The notes beneath the pieces are model-generated. The model saw only the letters and a program-made list of their open reading frames with translations. It did not search any database and was not told the origin of the DNA. A stretch of 41,384 bases of DNA from Bacteroidia bacterium (lineage in GTDB: Bacteria > Bacteroidota > Bacteroidia > Bacteroidales > JAPLDU01): the NCBI GenBank assembly GCA_026391255.1, contig JAPLDU010000124.1, positions 18,259 to 59,642 of the forward strand, given 5' to 3'. Made by a program: the position numbers and the translations under genes. The number at the start of each line of letters is the position of its first letter. Positions within the stretch are counted from its first letter, which is position 1. This document shows, one piece after another, positions 8,755 through 16,562 of the stretch.

Positions 8755-11073
8755 TTATGTTTTCCTTTTCTTTTTGCTTTTTGGTTCAGGAGCTTCGCTG
8801 ATTATTTTCCTGCAATCTTCCACCGTCAGCTGATTGAAATCTGTTTTTGAAGGAAGCTTGTAATTGTTCTTGTTAAAGTAAAGATATGGACCATACCTTC
8901 CGTTCAGTATTTTCATTTCATCATCTTCTGGAAAACTTAGCAGCACTTTGTTTTTTTCAGCCTCCCTGCGTTGTTCAATAATAACAATAGCTCTTTCAAG
9001 TTCAATGGTACGCGGTTCATCGACCCCTCTTTTCATCGAGTAAAATTTATTCTGATGTTTGATATAAGGGCCGAATTTTCCAATTCCGACGATCACATCC
9101 TTATCTTCGAATAACCCAATGTTCCGGGGAAGTTTAAAGAGTTCAAGCGCTTCATCAAGGGTGATGGTTTCGATACGCTGGTTTTTAAGCAGGGCGGCAA
9201 AACGCGGTTTCTCCAAATCAGAGTCTCCAATCTGGGCCATCGGACCGTACCTTCCAATCCTGACAAATACAGGCTTGTCTGTCCCAGGTTCAGTACCAAG
9301 TTGACGCCTGCCTGTTGTAATTTCAGAATTCTCAGTTGTGTCTTCAACTTTTCGATGAAATTCTTTGTAGAATTTTTCAATCATTTTATTCCACAAAAGT
9401 TCCCCTTCGGCAATTTCGTCAAATTCTTTTTCGACAGTAGCAGTAAAATTGTAATCGAGAATATCCCTGAAATGTTCGATCAGGAAGTCATTAACAACAC
9501 TTCCGATATCTGTGGGAAAGAGTTTCGATTTTTCCACACCAACTTGTTCTGACTTTTTTTCTTCTTTTATTTTATTGTTTTTCAGCGTAATATAATCATA
9601 TTCCCTGCGCACACCCGGCCTGTCTTCTTTTACCACATATTCTCTCTGCAGAATAGTTGAAATAGTAGGTGCGAAAGTGGAAGGCCTTCCAATGCCCAGC
9701 TCTTCCATTTTTTTCACAAGGCTTGCTTCGGTGTAACGGGCTGCACGCTGTGTAAACCTTTCGATAGCCAGGATATTATTGATAGTGGGCTCATCATTGA
9801 CTTTCAAAGCCGGTAAAATTTCTTTGCTTTCCTTTTTTTCATCATCTGTAGATTCGAGATATACCCTGAGGAACCCGTCAAATCTTATCACTTCGCCTGT
9901 AGCGACGAATGTTTCGTCAGTTGTAGAAATCCGGATTACAGCAGTTGTTTTTTCAAGTTCTGCGTCCGCCATCTGCGAAGCGATGGTTCTTTTCCAGATT
10001 AGATCATACAGGTTTTTTTCAGGATTTGTTCCGTTAATGCTCTCATGTTCAAGATAAGTCGGTCTGATAGCTTCGTGTGCTTCCTGGGCACCTTTGGTCT
10101 TTGTCTTGAACTGTCTGGTTTTAACATATTTTTCACCTAGTAATTTAATCACTTCTTTTTTGGCAGAACCCAGCGCCAGGTTCGACAGGTTCACCGAATC
10201 AGTACGCATATAGGTGATCTTTCCTTCCTCATATAGTTTCTGCGCAATCTTCATGGTCTGACTTACCGAAAACCCAAGTTTCCTGCTGGCTTCCTGCTGA
10301 AGAGTAGAAGTTGTAAACGGAGGGGCTGGTGATTTTTTTGTCGGTTTGGTGGTGACTTCTGTGATCTGGAATTTTGCATTCCTGCATTTTTCCAGTAACC
10401 GAATCGTTTCTTCTTTTGTTTCAAATCTTTTCGAAAGGTCAGCTTTGAATTCCACGGTATTTCCATTGACATCCAGCGTTTCGAAAGTAGCAGTGACCTT
10501 GTACCATGGTTCAGAAGCAAAGCCTTCAATTTCTCTTTCACGTTCAACAATGAGGCGAACTGCTACTGACTGCACTCTTCCGGCTGAAAGAGCAGGTTTT
10601 ACTTTTTTCCAAAGCAAGGGCGACAGCTCAAAACCCACCAGCCTGTCGAGTACCCTGCGGGCCTGCTGGGCATTTACCAGGTTCAGATCAATACTCCTGG
10701 GATGCTGAATGGCTGCTTCAATAGCATTCTTTGTTATTTCATGAAAAACGATCCTTCTGGTGGACGCTTTATCTAATTTCAGAGCTTCAGCCAGGTGCCA
10801 GGCAATGGCTTCTCCTTCGCGGTCCTCATCGGAAGCAAGCCATACGATCTTTGCTTCAGAAGATAATTTCCGCAGATCAGCTACCAGTTTTTTCTTTTCC
10901 GGAGATATCTCGTATAAAGGTTCAAAGTTATTTTCTATGTTAATACCCAATTTTTTCTTCGATAAATCACGGATATGACCATTGCTTGATTTCACAAGGA
11001 ATTTATTTCCGAGAAACCGTTCAATAGTCTTAGCTTTTGCCGGTGATTCAACGATTACCAAGTTTTCAACCAT
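8755..11073 (-). CDS. topA: DNA topoisomerase I
   Basis: Type IA topoisomerase that relaxes negative supercoils. With the start at 11073 it has 772 residues. The Toprim domain opens with VENLVIVESPAKAKTIERF and has the acidic triad DEDREGE at about 82-88. The catalytic tyrosine is Y288 in KITYMRTDSVNLS. The C-terminus carries three topoisomerase C-terminal repeats (GRYGPMAQIG, GKFGPYIKH, NGRYGPYLYF) and ends in a basic tail, with no Cys4 zinc fingers. ATGs at 11073 and 11079 are both possible. The far upstream ATG at 11139 adds 22 atypical residues. A near-consensus -7 box (TTACTTTG, one mismatch) 21 bases before 11079 supports the shorter forms. Confidence 0.95.
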   Translation of the reverse strand: MVENLVIVESPAKAKTIERFLGNKFLVKSSNGHIRDLSKKKLGINIENNFEPLYEISPEKKKLVADLRKLSSEAKIVWLASDEDREGEAIAWHLAEALKLDKASTRRIVFHEITKNAIEAAIQHPRSIDLNLVNAQQARRVLDRLVGFELSPLLWKKVKPALSAGRVQSVAVRLIVEREREIEGFASEPWYKVTATFETLDVNGNTVEFKADLSKRFETKEETIRLLEKCRNAKFQITEVTTKPTKKSPAPPFTTSTLQQEASRKLGFSVSQTMKIAQKLYEEGKITYMRTDSVNLSNLALGSAKKEVIKLLGEKYVKTRQFKTKTKGAQEAHEAIRPTYLEHESINGTNPEKNLYDLIWKRTIASQMADAELEKTTAVIRISTTDETFVATGEVIRFDGFLRVYLESTDDEKKESKEILPALKVNDEPTINNILAIERFTQRAARYTEASLVKKMEELGIGRPSTFAPTISTILQREYVVKEDRPGVRREYDYITLKNNKIKEEKKSEQVGVEKSKLFPTDIGSVVNDFLIEHFRDILDYNFTATVEKEFDEIAEGELLWNKMIEKFYKEFHRKVEDTTENSEITTGRRQLGTEPGTDKPVFVRIGRYGPMAQIGDSDLEKPRFAALLKNQRIETITLDEALELFKLPRNIGLFEDKDVIVGIGKFGPYIKHQNKFYSMKRGVDEPRTIELERAIVIIEQRREAEKNKVLLSFPEDDEMKILNGRYGPYLYFNKNNYKLPSKTDFNQLTVEDCRKIISEAPEPKSKKKRKT

Positions 11074-11139
11074 GCTCATATGTTCTAAAAAGAATTCCGC
11101 AAAGTAAGCTAAAACCATTCCGAAGTTCAAAATTATCAT

Positions 11140-11361
11140 TCCAAAAAAAACTATGCCTTATCTGTAAAATATTTTATAATTGCCTTATATAATATACTTT
11201 ACAGTCGATTTAGTTTAGAAAATTAATAGCCAGCAACAACAGTTACCACGAATCATTAAAATTTTTTACTTTGAAATCTCAATTTGTAACTATTCAGGTT
11301 GTTTATACTGTAGACTTTTAGGAGTGATGAATTATGAGTTATGAATTATGAGTAATTACCT
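11140..11361. other. Intergenic region upstream of topA, no gene seen
   Basis: AT-rich DNA of 222 bases. At 11289-11318 it has a stretch matching 23770-23800 (TAACTATTCAGGTTGTTTA, then ACTG). At 11325-11355 it has an imperfect repeat of ATGAATTATGAGTT. No coding region is supported. Confidence 0.5.
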
Positions 11362-11654
11362 AACCTGGATGAGCCAGAACCAAACAAGAAATCGCAAATC
11401 TCAATCCGCCGTGGCGGAACAAATAACAAATAAATATCAATCAACAAATAACAAATTCTAAACCTGTGTATGATCTGGAAGAACGGACTTTTCAGTTTGC
11501 AAAGCGAGTAAGATTACATATAAAGAAACTTCCAAATAATATCGCGAATATTTCGTATTTGAATTTTTGATATTGTTTATTATTTGTTTTTTGTGATTTG
11601 TTTTTTGGATTTTTTTGCCAAAACGCGTCAAGATTTCAGAAATAAGATATTAAT
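11362..11654 (+). repeat. Dispersed repeat, copy B, holding a four-helix-bundle gene relic
   Basis: Both ends match copy C (35391-35592). The left end starts AACCTGGATGAGCCAG and the right end finishes GCCAAAACGCGTCAAG...AGATATTAAT. The left AT-rich arm (CCAAACAAGAAATC... about 11380-11455) is partly complementary to the right arm (about 11560-11610, ending TTTGTGATTTG...TTTTGG), giving a long imperfect stem. Compared with copy C, copy B has an extra ~90-base middle segment, which encodes the relic at 11460-11552, and a small TCCGCC/GGCGGA hairpin at 11405-11418. This looks like an element that normally carries a complete four-helix-bundle gene (inference). Confidence 0.75.
11460..11552 (+). 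pseudogene. Relic of four-helix-bundle (23S rRNA IVS-type) protein gene
   Basis: In one frame the DNA reads KPVYDLEERTFQFAKRV, then RLHIKKLPNNIANI, before running into repeat sequence and a stop at 11568. This is the start of the four-helix-bundle family known from 23S rRNA intervening sequences (PF05635/TIGR02436), whose members typically begin with YDLEERT-F-FAK and are about 120 residues long. Only about 31 residues remain, there is no ATG in frame, and everything after helix 1 is missing. I recognised the match from family knowledge and did not search for it. The gene is a remnant that lies inside repeat copy B. Confidence 0.72.
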
Positions 11655-11702
11655 GCTTAATGCCTATTGCCTGATTATTCTACTCAATAAAAATGAAAAA
11701 AT

Positions 11703-12269
11703 ATGCACGAAGATTTTTTAAAGATCAAAGCAGCCGTTGAAAGCTGTACATTATGCAGCCTTTCTGCCACACGGACAAATGCTGTATTTGGGATGGGGTT
11801 TCCTGATGCTGAGATAATGCTGATTGGTGAAGGACCGGGGCACGATGAGGATGTAAAGGGCTTGCCATTCGTCGGTCGATCGGGGCAATTGCTGGATAAA
11901 ATTCTGGAAGCATGTGGTTTCAACAGGAAGGATCATGTATTCATCGCTAATATTGTAAAATGCAGGCCTCCTGAAAACCGCGTACCCACACCCCTGGAAA
12001 GAGAAACCTGTATTCCCTACCTTCATAAACAAATAGAAATGATTGACCCAAAAATAATTGTCCTGCTTGGTGCTACGGCCTTACAAGGACTGATTGACCC
12101 GGATGCAAAGATCACCAGACTGCGCGGAAACTGGTTGAACTGGAACAATCGTCTCGTTATGCCTACTTACCACCCATCAGCACTATTACGTACACCGGGC
12201 CTGAAAAAAGATGCCTGGGAGGATTTTAAAAAAAGTGGTGGGGAAATACAGGGAACTTGTAAATCCTGA
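11703..12269 (+). CDS. Type 4 uracil-DNA glycosylase (4Fe-4S)
   Basis: Removes uracil from DNA after cytosine deamination, starting base-excision repair. The 188 residues match family 4 UDG. The four cluster cysteines are C15, C18, C87 and C103, in CTLC, KCRPPENR and RETC. Motif A is GEGPGHDED (42-50, usually GEAPGxxED) and the C-terminal motif is HPSALLR (157-163). It is a normal length and soluble. The start at 11703 lies a short distance before the first cysteine pair, as expected. It is on the plus strand, 65 bases before the PLP enzyme gene. That gene has its own promoter box, so the two need not form an operon. Confidence 0.92.
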   Translation: MHEDFLKIKAAVESCTLCSLSATRTNAVFGMGFPDAEIMLIGEGPGHDEDVKGLPFVGRSGQLLDKILEACGFNRKDHVFIANIVKCRPPENRVPTPLERETCIPYLHKQIEMIDPKIIVLLGATALQGLIDPDAKITRLRGNWLNWNNRLVMPTYHPSALLRTPGLKKDAWEDFKKSGGEIQGTCKS

Positions 12270-12305
12270 TCACTATTCGGCTCATTGTTAGCTGCAACTT
12301 TTTTG

Positions 12306-12313
12306 TACTTTTG
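12306..12313 (+). promoter_or_regulatory. -7 box for the PLP enzyme gene
   Basis: TACTTTTG fits TAnnTTTG perfectly and ends 21 bases before the ATG at 12335. An ATTG at 12284-12287, 18 bases upstream, is an acceptable -33 element. This is the best promoter candidate in the window. Confidence 0.6.
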
Positions 12314-12334
12314 CAACCGTTATAATAAAAAAGC

Positions 12335-13516
12335 ATGGATACTAAAAAATTAAAATTTAATTCAAAACTGATTCATTCAGGGGATTTTAAGGATGAATTC
12401 GGAAGTGCAGTAACACCCATTTACCAGAGTTCCACTTTTTCGTTCAGGGATGCACAACAGGGTGCTGATCTTTTTGCCGGTAAGGAAAAAGGGTACATAT
12501 ACACACGCATCGGAAACCCAACCATTGATGCACTGGAAAACAAACTTGCCGAATTGGAAAATGGTTACCGCGGCATTGCCCTTTCATCGGGGATGGCTGC
12601 TGTAAATACTGTTTACATGACATTTCTTGAAAAAGGAGGACATTTGTTAAGTACAGCAGCAGTATATGGCCCAAGCAGGGGAGTCATTGAAAGTCACTAT
12701 GCCAAATTTGGCGTGGAATTTTCATTTATTGATACTTCAGATACCAGCCAGATTGAAAAAGCGATCAGATCCAATACCAAACTTCTGTTTATTGAGACTC
12801 CTTCCAATCCTACCATTCAGATTACCGATATACGCAAAGCATCGGAAATAGCTCATAAATGTGGTATTCCCGTAGTTGTTGACAATACTTTTTCAAGCCC
12901 TTACCTGCAGAAACCCCTTGACCTTGGCGCTGATGTTTCCCTTCATTCTCTTACCAAATTTATTAATGGTCATGCTGACATTGTGGGAGGAGCTCTGATC
13001 GCAAAAGACGAAAATTTGTATAACCGTTTACGAAAAACCATGGTTTACCTCGGTTGCAATATGGATCCCCACCAGGCATATATGGTCATCAGAGGTGTAA
13101 AAACCCTTTCACTGCGAATTGACCGTGCACAGGAAAGTAGTATGAAAATTGCCACATACCTTGAAAAGCATCCTAAAATAGCATGGATCAGGTATCCCGG
13201 ATTAGCATCATATCCCCAGCATGAGCTTGCACTGCAACAAATGTCAGGATTTGGCGCCATGATGAGCTTCGGGGTAAAAGGTGGCTTTGAAGCCGGGAAA
13301 AACCTGATGGATAATGTTAAATTAGCAACACTGGCTGTATCACTTGGAGGAGTTGAGACCCTGATACAGCACCCTGCTTCCATGACACATGCATCTTTAC
13401 CGGTAGAAGCGCGTCTGTTATCAGGCATTACCGACGAATTAGTCAGGTACTCGGTTGGAATTGAAGATGTGGAAGATTTGATCGCCGATCTTGAACAAGC
13501 CTTGGATTGTGTCTGA
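12335..13516 (+). CDS. Trans-sulfuration-family PLP enzyme, methionine gamma-lyase-like
   Basis: A 393-residue Cys/Met-metabolism PLP enzyme. The PLP lysine is K208 in SLHSLTKFINGH. D183 in VVDNTFSSPY would hold the pyridine nitrogen. Y56 and R58 in YIYTRIGNPT come from the neighbouring subunit and bind phosphate. The overall pattern (HSGDFKDEFGSAVTPIYQ, SSGMAA, ETPSNPT) is closest to methionine gamma-lyase, which splits methionine into methanethiol, ammonia and 2-oxobutyrate. However, the active-site cysteine of classical methionine gamma-lyase (YGC) is replaced by proline (Y111-G112-P113). A role as cystathionine gamma-lyase/synthase or O-acetylhomoserine sulfhydrylase therefore cannot be excluded. 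It is cytoplasmic and tetrameric in the family. Confidence 0.82.
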   Translation: MDTKKLKFNSKLIHSGDFKDEFGSAVTPIYQSSTFSFRDAQQGADLFAGKEKGYIYTRIGNPTIDALENKLAELENGYRGIALSSGMAAVNTVYMTFLEKGGHLLSTAAVYGPSRGVIESHYAKFGVEFSFIDTSDTSQIEKAIRSNTKLLFIETPSNPTIQITDIRKASEIAHKCGIPVVVDNTFSSPYLQKPLDLGADVSLHSLTKFINGHADIVGGALIAKDENLYNRLRKTMVYLGCNMDPHQAYMVIRGVKTLSLRIDRAQESSMKIATYLEKHPKIAWIRYPGLASYPQHELALQQMSGFGAMMSFGVKGGFEAGKNLMDNVKLATLAVSLGGVETLIQHPASMTHASLPVEARLLSGITDELVRYSVGIEDVEDLIADLEQALDCV

Positions 13517-13637
13517 GTTTAGACGATGAAACAGGAATTGGAAAATTTGAGAATGTGAGAATGTGAAAATGATCAGTTATAAATATGTTATTGTCCTGCT
13601 GATACCTGATTATTCACTCATAATTCATCACTCATCC

Positions 13638-13693
13638 TGATACCCGATACTTGATACCTGATACTTGATACTTGATACTTGATACCTGAAATC
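13638..13693 (+). repeat. Heptamer tandem repeat TGATACY, seven to eight units
   Basis: Seven 7-base units TGATACC/TGATACT (the second reads CGATACT) run without gaps from 13638 to 13686, followed by a decayed eighth unit. The tract ends three bases before the tyrS ATG at 13696, so it forms the whole immediate leader of tyrS. The rest of the 13517-13695 gap holds degenerate TGAGAATGTGAA-like and TCATCACTCAT-like repeats and no gene. Confidence 0.9.
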
Positions 13694-13695
13694 TC

Positions 13696-14994
13696 ATGGT
13701 AAATTTTATTGAAGAGCTTAGCTGGAGGGGCATGATACACGATATTATGCCCGGAACAAAAGAGCAGCTTGAAAAAGAAATGACTACCGGTTATGTCGGG
13801 TTTGATCCGACTTCTGATTCATTGCATATTGGGAATCTTGTTTCGATCATGATGCTTAAACACCTGCAGCTTGCCGGACATAAACCCATTGTGCTTGTCG
13901 GCGGAGCTACCGGGATGGTTGGTGATCCATCAGGAAAAAGCGAAGAAAGAAATTTACTTGATGAAGCTACATTGCGACATAACCAGGAATGTATACGCAA
14001 GCAATTACTGAAATTCCTTGATTTTGAAAATGACCATCCAAACCATGCCGAACTGGTCAATAATTTCGATTGGACAAAAGATTACAGTTTCCTTGCTTTC
14101 CTGCGGGATATTGGTAAGCATCTGACTGTAAACTATATGTTGGCTAAAGATTCAGTAAAGAAGAGACTGGAAACCGGACTTTCATTTACCGAATTTTCAT
14201 ATCAGCTTTTACAGGCATTTGATTTCTACCATCTTTACAAAACAAAGAACTGCCGGCTTCAAATGGGCGGTTCCGACCAGTGGGGCAATATTACTTCGGG
14301 CACTGAGCTGATCAGGCGTATGGCAGGCGGCGAGGCATTTGCACTGACCTGTCCTCTGATCACCAAATCAGATGGCGGAAAGTTTGGCAAGACGGAAGAA
14401 GGAAATGTCTGGCTTGACCCGAAAAAAACATCACCCTATAAATTTTACCAGTTCTGGATGAATGTATCAGATGTGGATGCGGAAAGGTATATTCGTATTT
14501 TCACTTTATTGCCGGGTGACATGATCGAAAAATTGATTGCACAGCATAAAGAAGCTCCTCACCTCCGTCTTCTTCAGCAAACCCTTGCAAGGGAGATTAC
14601 TATCCTGGTTCATTCTGAACATGACTTCCAATCAGCTTTCGAAGCTTCTCAGATATTATTCGGGAAAGGAACCGCCGAAACACTGACAAAATTGGATGAA
14701 GAAACATTTCTTTCAGTTTTCGAAGGAGTCCCATCTTTTGAAGTAGCTCTCTCAGAATTTGAAAGCGGGATCAGACTTACTGAACTGCTGACGGTTAAAA
14801 CACAGGTATTTGCCTCAAAGGGAGAACTCAGGCGTATGCTCGATGGTGGCGGATTGAGCATTAACAAAATTAAAGCTGATAACCAGGATATGCTGATAGC
14901 CAGGAACATGCTGATCAACCAAAAATATATCCTGGTACAGAAAGGAAAAAAGAATTACTATTTGATAGAAGCTGTGAAAAGAAATAGTTTATAA
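13696..14994 (+). CDS. tyrS: Tyrosyl-tRNA synthetase
   Basis: Charges tRNA-Tyr with tyrosine. This 432-residue class I synthetase has the HIGH-type motif HIGN at residues 44-47 (DSLHIGNL). The KMSKS-type motif is KFGKT at 229-233. It also has the tyrosine pocket/GSDQWGN loop near 192-197 and a C-terminal S4 RNA-binding domain (about 365-430, [20 protein letters not shown]). The length and motifs are those of the bacterial TyrRS-S type, and nothing is missing. The start at 13696 leaves almost no room for a ribosome-binding site other than the heptamer tract described separately. It is a single gene with no partner close by. Confidence 0.97.
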   Translation: MVNFIEELSWRGMIHDIMPGTKEQLEKEMTTGYVGFDPTSDSLHIGNLVSIMMLKHLQLAGHKPIVLVGGATGMVGDPSGKSEERNLLDEATLRHNQECIRKQLLKFLDFENDHPNHAELVNNFDWTKDYSFLAFLRDIGKHLTVNYMLAKDSVKKRLETGLSFTEFSYQLLQAFDFYHLYKTKNCRLQMGGSDQWGNITSGTELIRRMAGGEAFALTCPLITKSDGGKFGKTEEGNVWLDPKKTSPYKFYQFWMNVSDVDAERYIRIFTLLPGDMIEKLIAQHKEAPHLRLLQQTLAREITILVHSEHDFQSAFEASQILFGKGTAETLTKLDEETFLSVFEGVPSFEVALSEFESGIRLTELLTVKTQVFASKGELRRMLDGGGLSINKIKADNQDMLIARNMLINQKYILVQKGKKNYYLIEAVKRNSL

Positions 14995-15090
14995 AGTTAA
15001 AAGTTATAAAGTTTATAAAGTAAAAATACCCGTGTTTCTACTTATTTATCGGCGACTTTTTACTTTCAACTTTATGAACTTTAAAAACTT
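14995..15090 (+). repeat. AAGTTTATA / AACTTTA tracts after tyrS
   Basis: Directly after the tyrS stop there are AAGTTAAAAGTTATAAAGTT-type units (14995-15022). After a short spacer come the reverse-complementary units CAACTTTATGAACTTT (about 15066-15085). The two arms could fold into a weak AT-rich stem at the end of the transcript. The same pattern recurs after manC and before the 28,711 terminator. Confidence 0.6.
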
Positions 15091-15226
15091 AGTTACATTT
15101 ACAGGTAATAACAGAAGTAAATTACATCATTTGAACCCGGTCATAAATTATATTAAAACGAAATTTATTTATTACATAAATATTGTTTAATCCACTAAAT
15201 ATCATTTGTTTATTTTCGTAAATCGT

Positions 15227-15241
15227 TCCGCCTCAGGCGGA
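15227..15241. repeat. Small TCCGCC-TCA-GGCGGA hairpin
   Basis: A perfect 6-bp stem with a three-base loop, followed by three copies of CGTAATT. The same TCCGCC/GGCGGA arms occur inside repeat copy B at 11405-11418. It lies 42 bases upstream of the wzz-like gene. No further gene is seen in 15091-15282. Confidence 0.7.
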
Positions 15242-15282
15242 TCGTAATTCGTAATTCGTCATTTTAAAATTAATATAATATT

Positions 15283-16302
15283 ATGCCAGAAAATTCAGAA
15301 GTGAACTTTAATTTCAGCTCGGTGGAGCTGTTTAATTTTATTTTGAAAAAATTTAAGCTGCTTGCAATCATAACCATTGCAGGAGCGGTCATTTCCATCA
15401 TTGTATCGTTTTCAATAACGCCCAGGTTTAAAAGCAAGGTGATCATGTTTCCGGCTTCTTCATCCTCAGTGTCCAATGATTTATTGACAAATAATCTCGG
15501 ATCAAAGAATATTCTGAAATTCGGCAGTGAAGAGGAATCCGAACAGATGCTGCAGGTATTGTATTCAGATGAGGTGAGAAGCAGGATCATCAAAAAGTTC
15601 CACCTGATGCAGCATTATGATATTGACTCTACTTCACAATTTCCTCTGACAAAACTTTATGAAGAGTACAAGTCGAATATTTCGTTCCGAAGGACGGAAT
15701 ATTTATCTGTGGAGGTGGAAGTACTGGATCCTAATCCGCAGATGGCGGCTGACATAGCAAATGAAATTGCAGCTCTTACTGATACTGTGATGAACAGGAT
15801 GCAAAAAGAGCGTGCAGGGCTTGCCCTGAAGCTGGTTGGAGGGGAATATACCAGCCTGTCCAGACAGATAACCGCAATGGAAGATTCCCTCGGGCAGATA
15901 CGGAAAAAAGGCATCAATAATTACGAAACACAGGCACAGGTATATAACAGCGCCCTGGCGGAAGCAATTACCAAGGGCAACAACGCAGCTGTAAAAGCCC
16001 TGCAGCAGAAGATTGATACCTTGTCGAAATATGGGGGCGCATATGTATCATTGAGAGACCGGCTGATTTATGAGACTGAAAGAATAAGTCATCTGAAAGC
16101 CAAGTATCTTGAAGCTAAAATAGATTATGAACAAAAGCTGCCGCATAAATTTATAGTTGATCGTGCTGTAAGAGCTGAAAAAAAATCCAAACCCGTCCGA
16201 TGGCTGATCGTATCATTATCGACCCTGGCCACCTTTGTCTTTTCCCTCATAGTTCTGATCGTGCTGGATGCATTAAAGAATAAATTCAGGTTATTTTCCT
16301 GA
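15283..16302 (+). CDS. Wzz-like polysaccharide chain-length determinant
   Basis: A 339-residue inner-membrane protein of the Wzz/polysaccharide co-polymerase type. It has a first transmembrane helix at about residues 28-48 (LLAIITIAGAVISIIVSF), a long periplasmic helical region (about 50-300), and a second helix at about 305-328 (WLIVSLSTLATFVFSLIVLI). The periplasmic part has coiled-coil character (MNRMQKERAGLALKLVGGEY to RDRLIYETERISHLKAKYLE). Such proteins set the length of O-antigen or exopolysaccharide chains. The domain has no cytoplasmic tyrosine kinase attached. The next gene, 260 bases downstream on the same strand, is an O-antigen ligase/polymerase, which fits. Confidence 0.85.
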   Translation: MPENSEVNFNFSSVELFNFILKKFKLLAIITIAGAVISIIVSFSITPRFKSKVIMFPASSSSVSNDLLTNNLGSKNILKFGSEEESEQMLQVLYSDEVRSRIIKKFHLMQHYDIDSTSQFPLTKLYEEYKSNISFRRTEYLSVEVEVLDPNPQMAADIANEIAALTDTVMNRMQKERAGLALKLVGGEYTSLSRQITAMEDSLGQIRKKGINNYETQAQVYNSALAEAITKGNNAAVKALQQKIDTLSKYGGAYVSLRDRLIYETERISHLKAKYLEAKIDYEQKLPHKFIVDRAVRAEKKSKPVRWLIVSLSTLATFVFSLIVLIVLDALKNKFRLFS

Positions 16303-16327
16303 ATTAATAAGTCTTATAAATACAATA

Positions 16328-16400
16328 GAAATACAGTTGAAATACATTGAAATAAATAGAAATACAGTTGAAATACATTGAAATAAATAGAAATACAATA
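16328..16400 (+). repeat. 31-base direct repeat, two perfect copies plus a decayed one
   Basis: Two identical 31-base units lie head to tail at 16328-16358 and 16359-16389. A third, degenerate unit follows. Each unit is itself built from GAAATACA-NTT-like sub-units of about 10 bases. The location is between wzz and the ligase gene. I see no coding meaning. Confidence 0.9.
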
Positions 16401-16452
16401 GAAATATATAGAAATTATATGGAAATAAATAACTGTAATTCATGTCATGACA

Positions 16453-16525
16453 AACTTTATAAACTTTACGAACTTTATGAACTTTATAAACTTTATAAAC
16501 TTTATAAACTTTTAACTTTATAAAC
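16453..16525 (+). repeat. 9-base tandem repeat AACTTTATA
   Basis: At least seven gap-free 9-base units run from 16453 to 16515: AACTTTATA with variants AACTTTACG, AACTTTATG and AACTTTTAA. A partial unit follows. The tract is 37 bases upstream of the O-antigen ligase ATG. The same unit occurs singly or in short runs near other genes in this window. Confidence 0.9.
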
Positions 16526-16562
16526 TCAGTCATTCATTTGCAGGCTGCAATAACCAAAATAC

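Noticed and set aside
13638-13693. Possible CRISPR array in the short repeats
   Set aside because: Units are 7 bases without spacers. None of the tandem tracts in the window has the 24-48 base repeats with unique spacers, and there are no cas genes.
16291-16533. An 80-codon minus-strand frame with KVYKVYKV repeats
   Set aside because: It is simply the translation of the 9-base and 31-base tandem repeats and has no start region or homolog.
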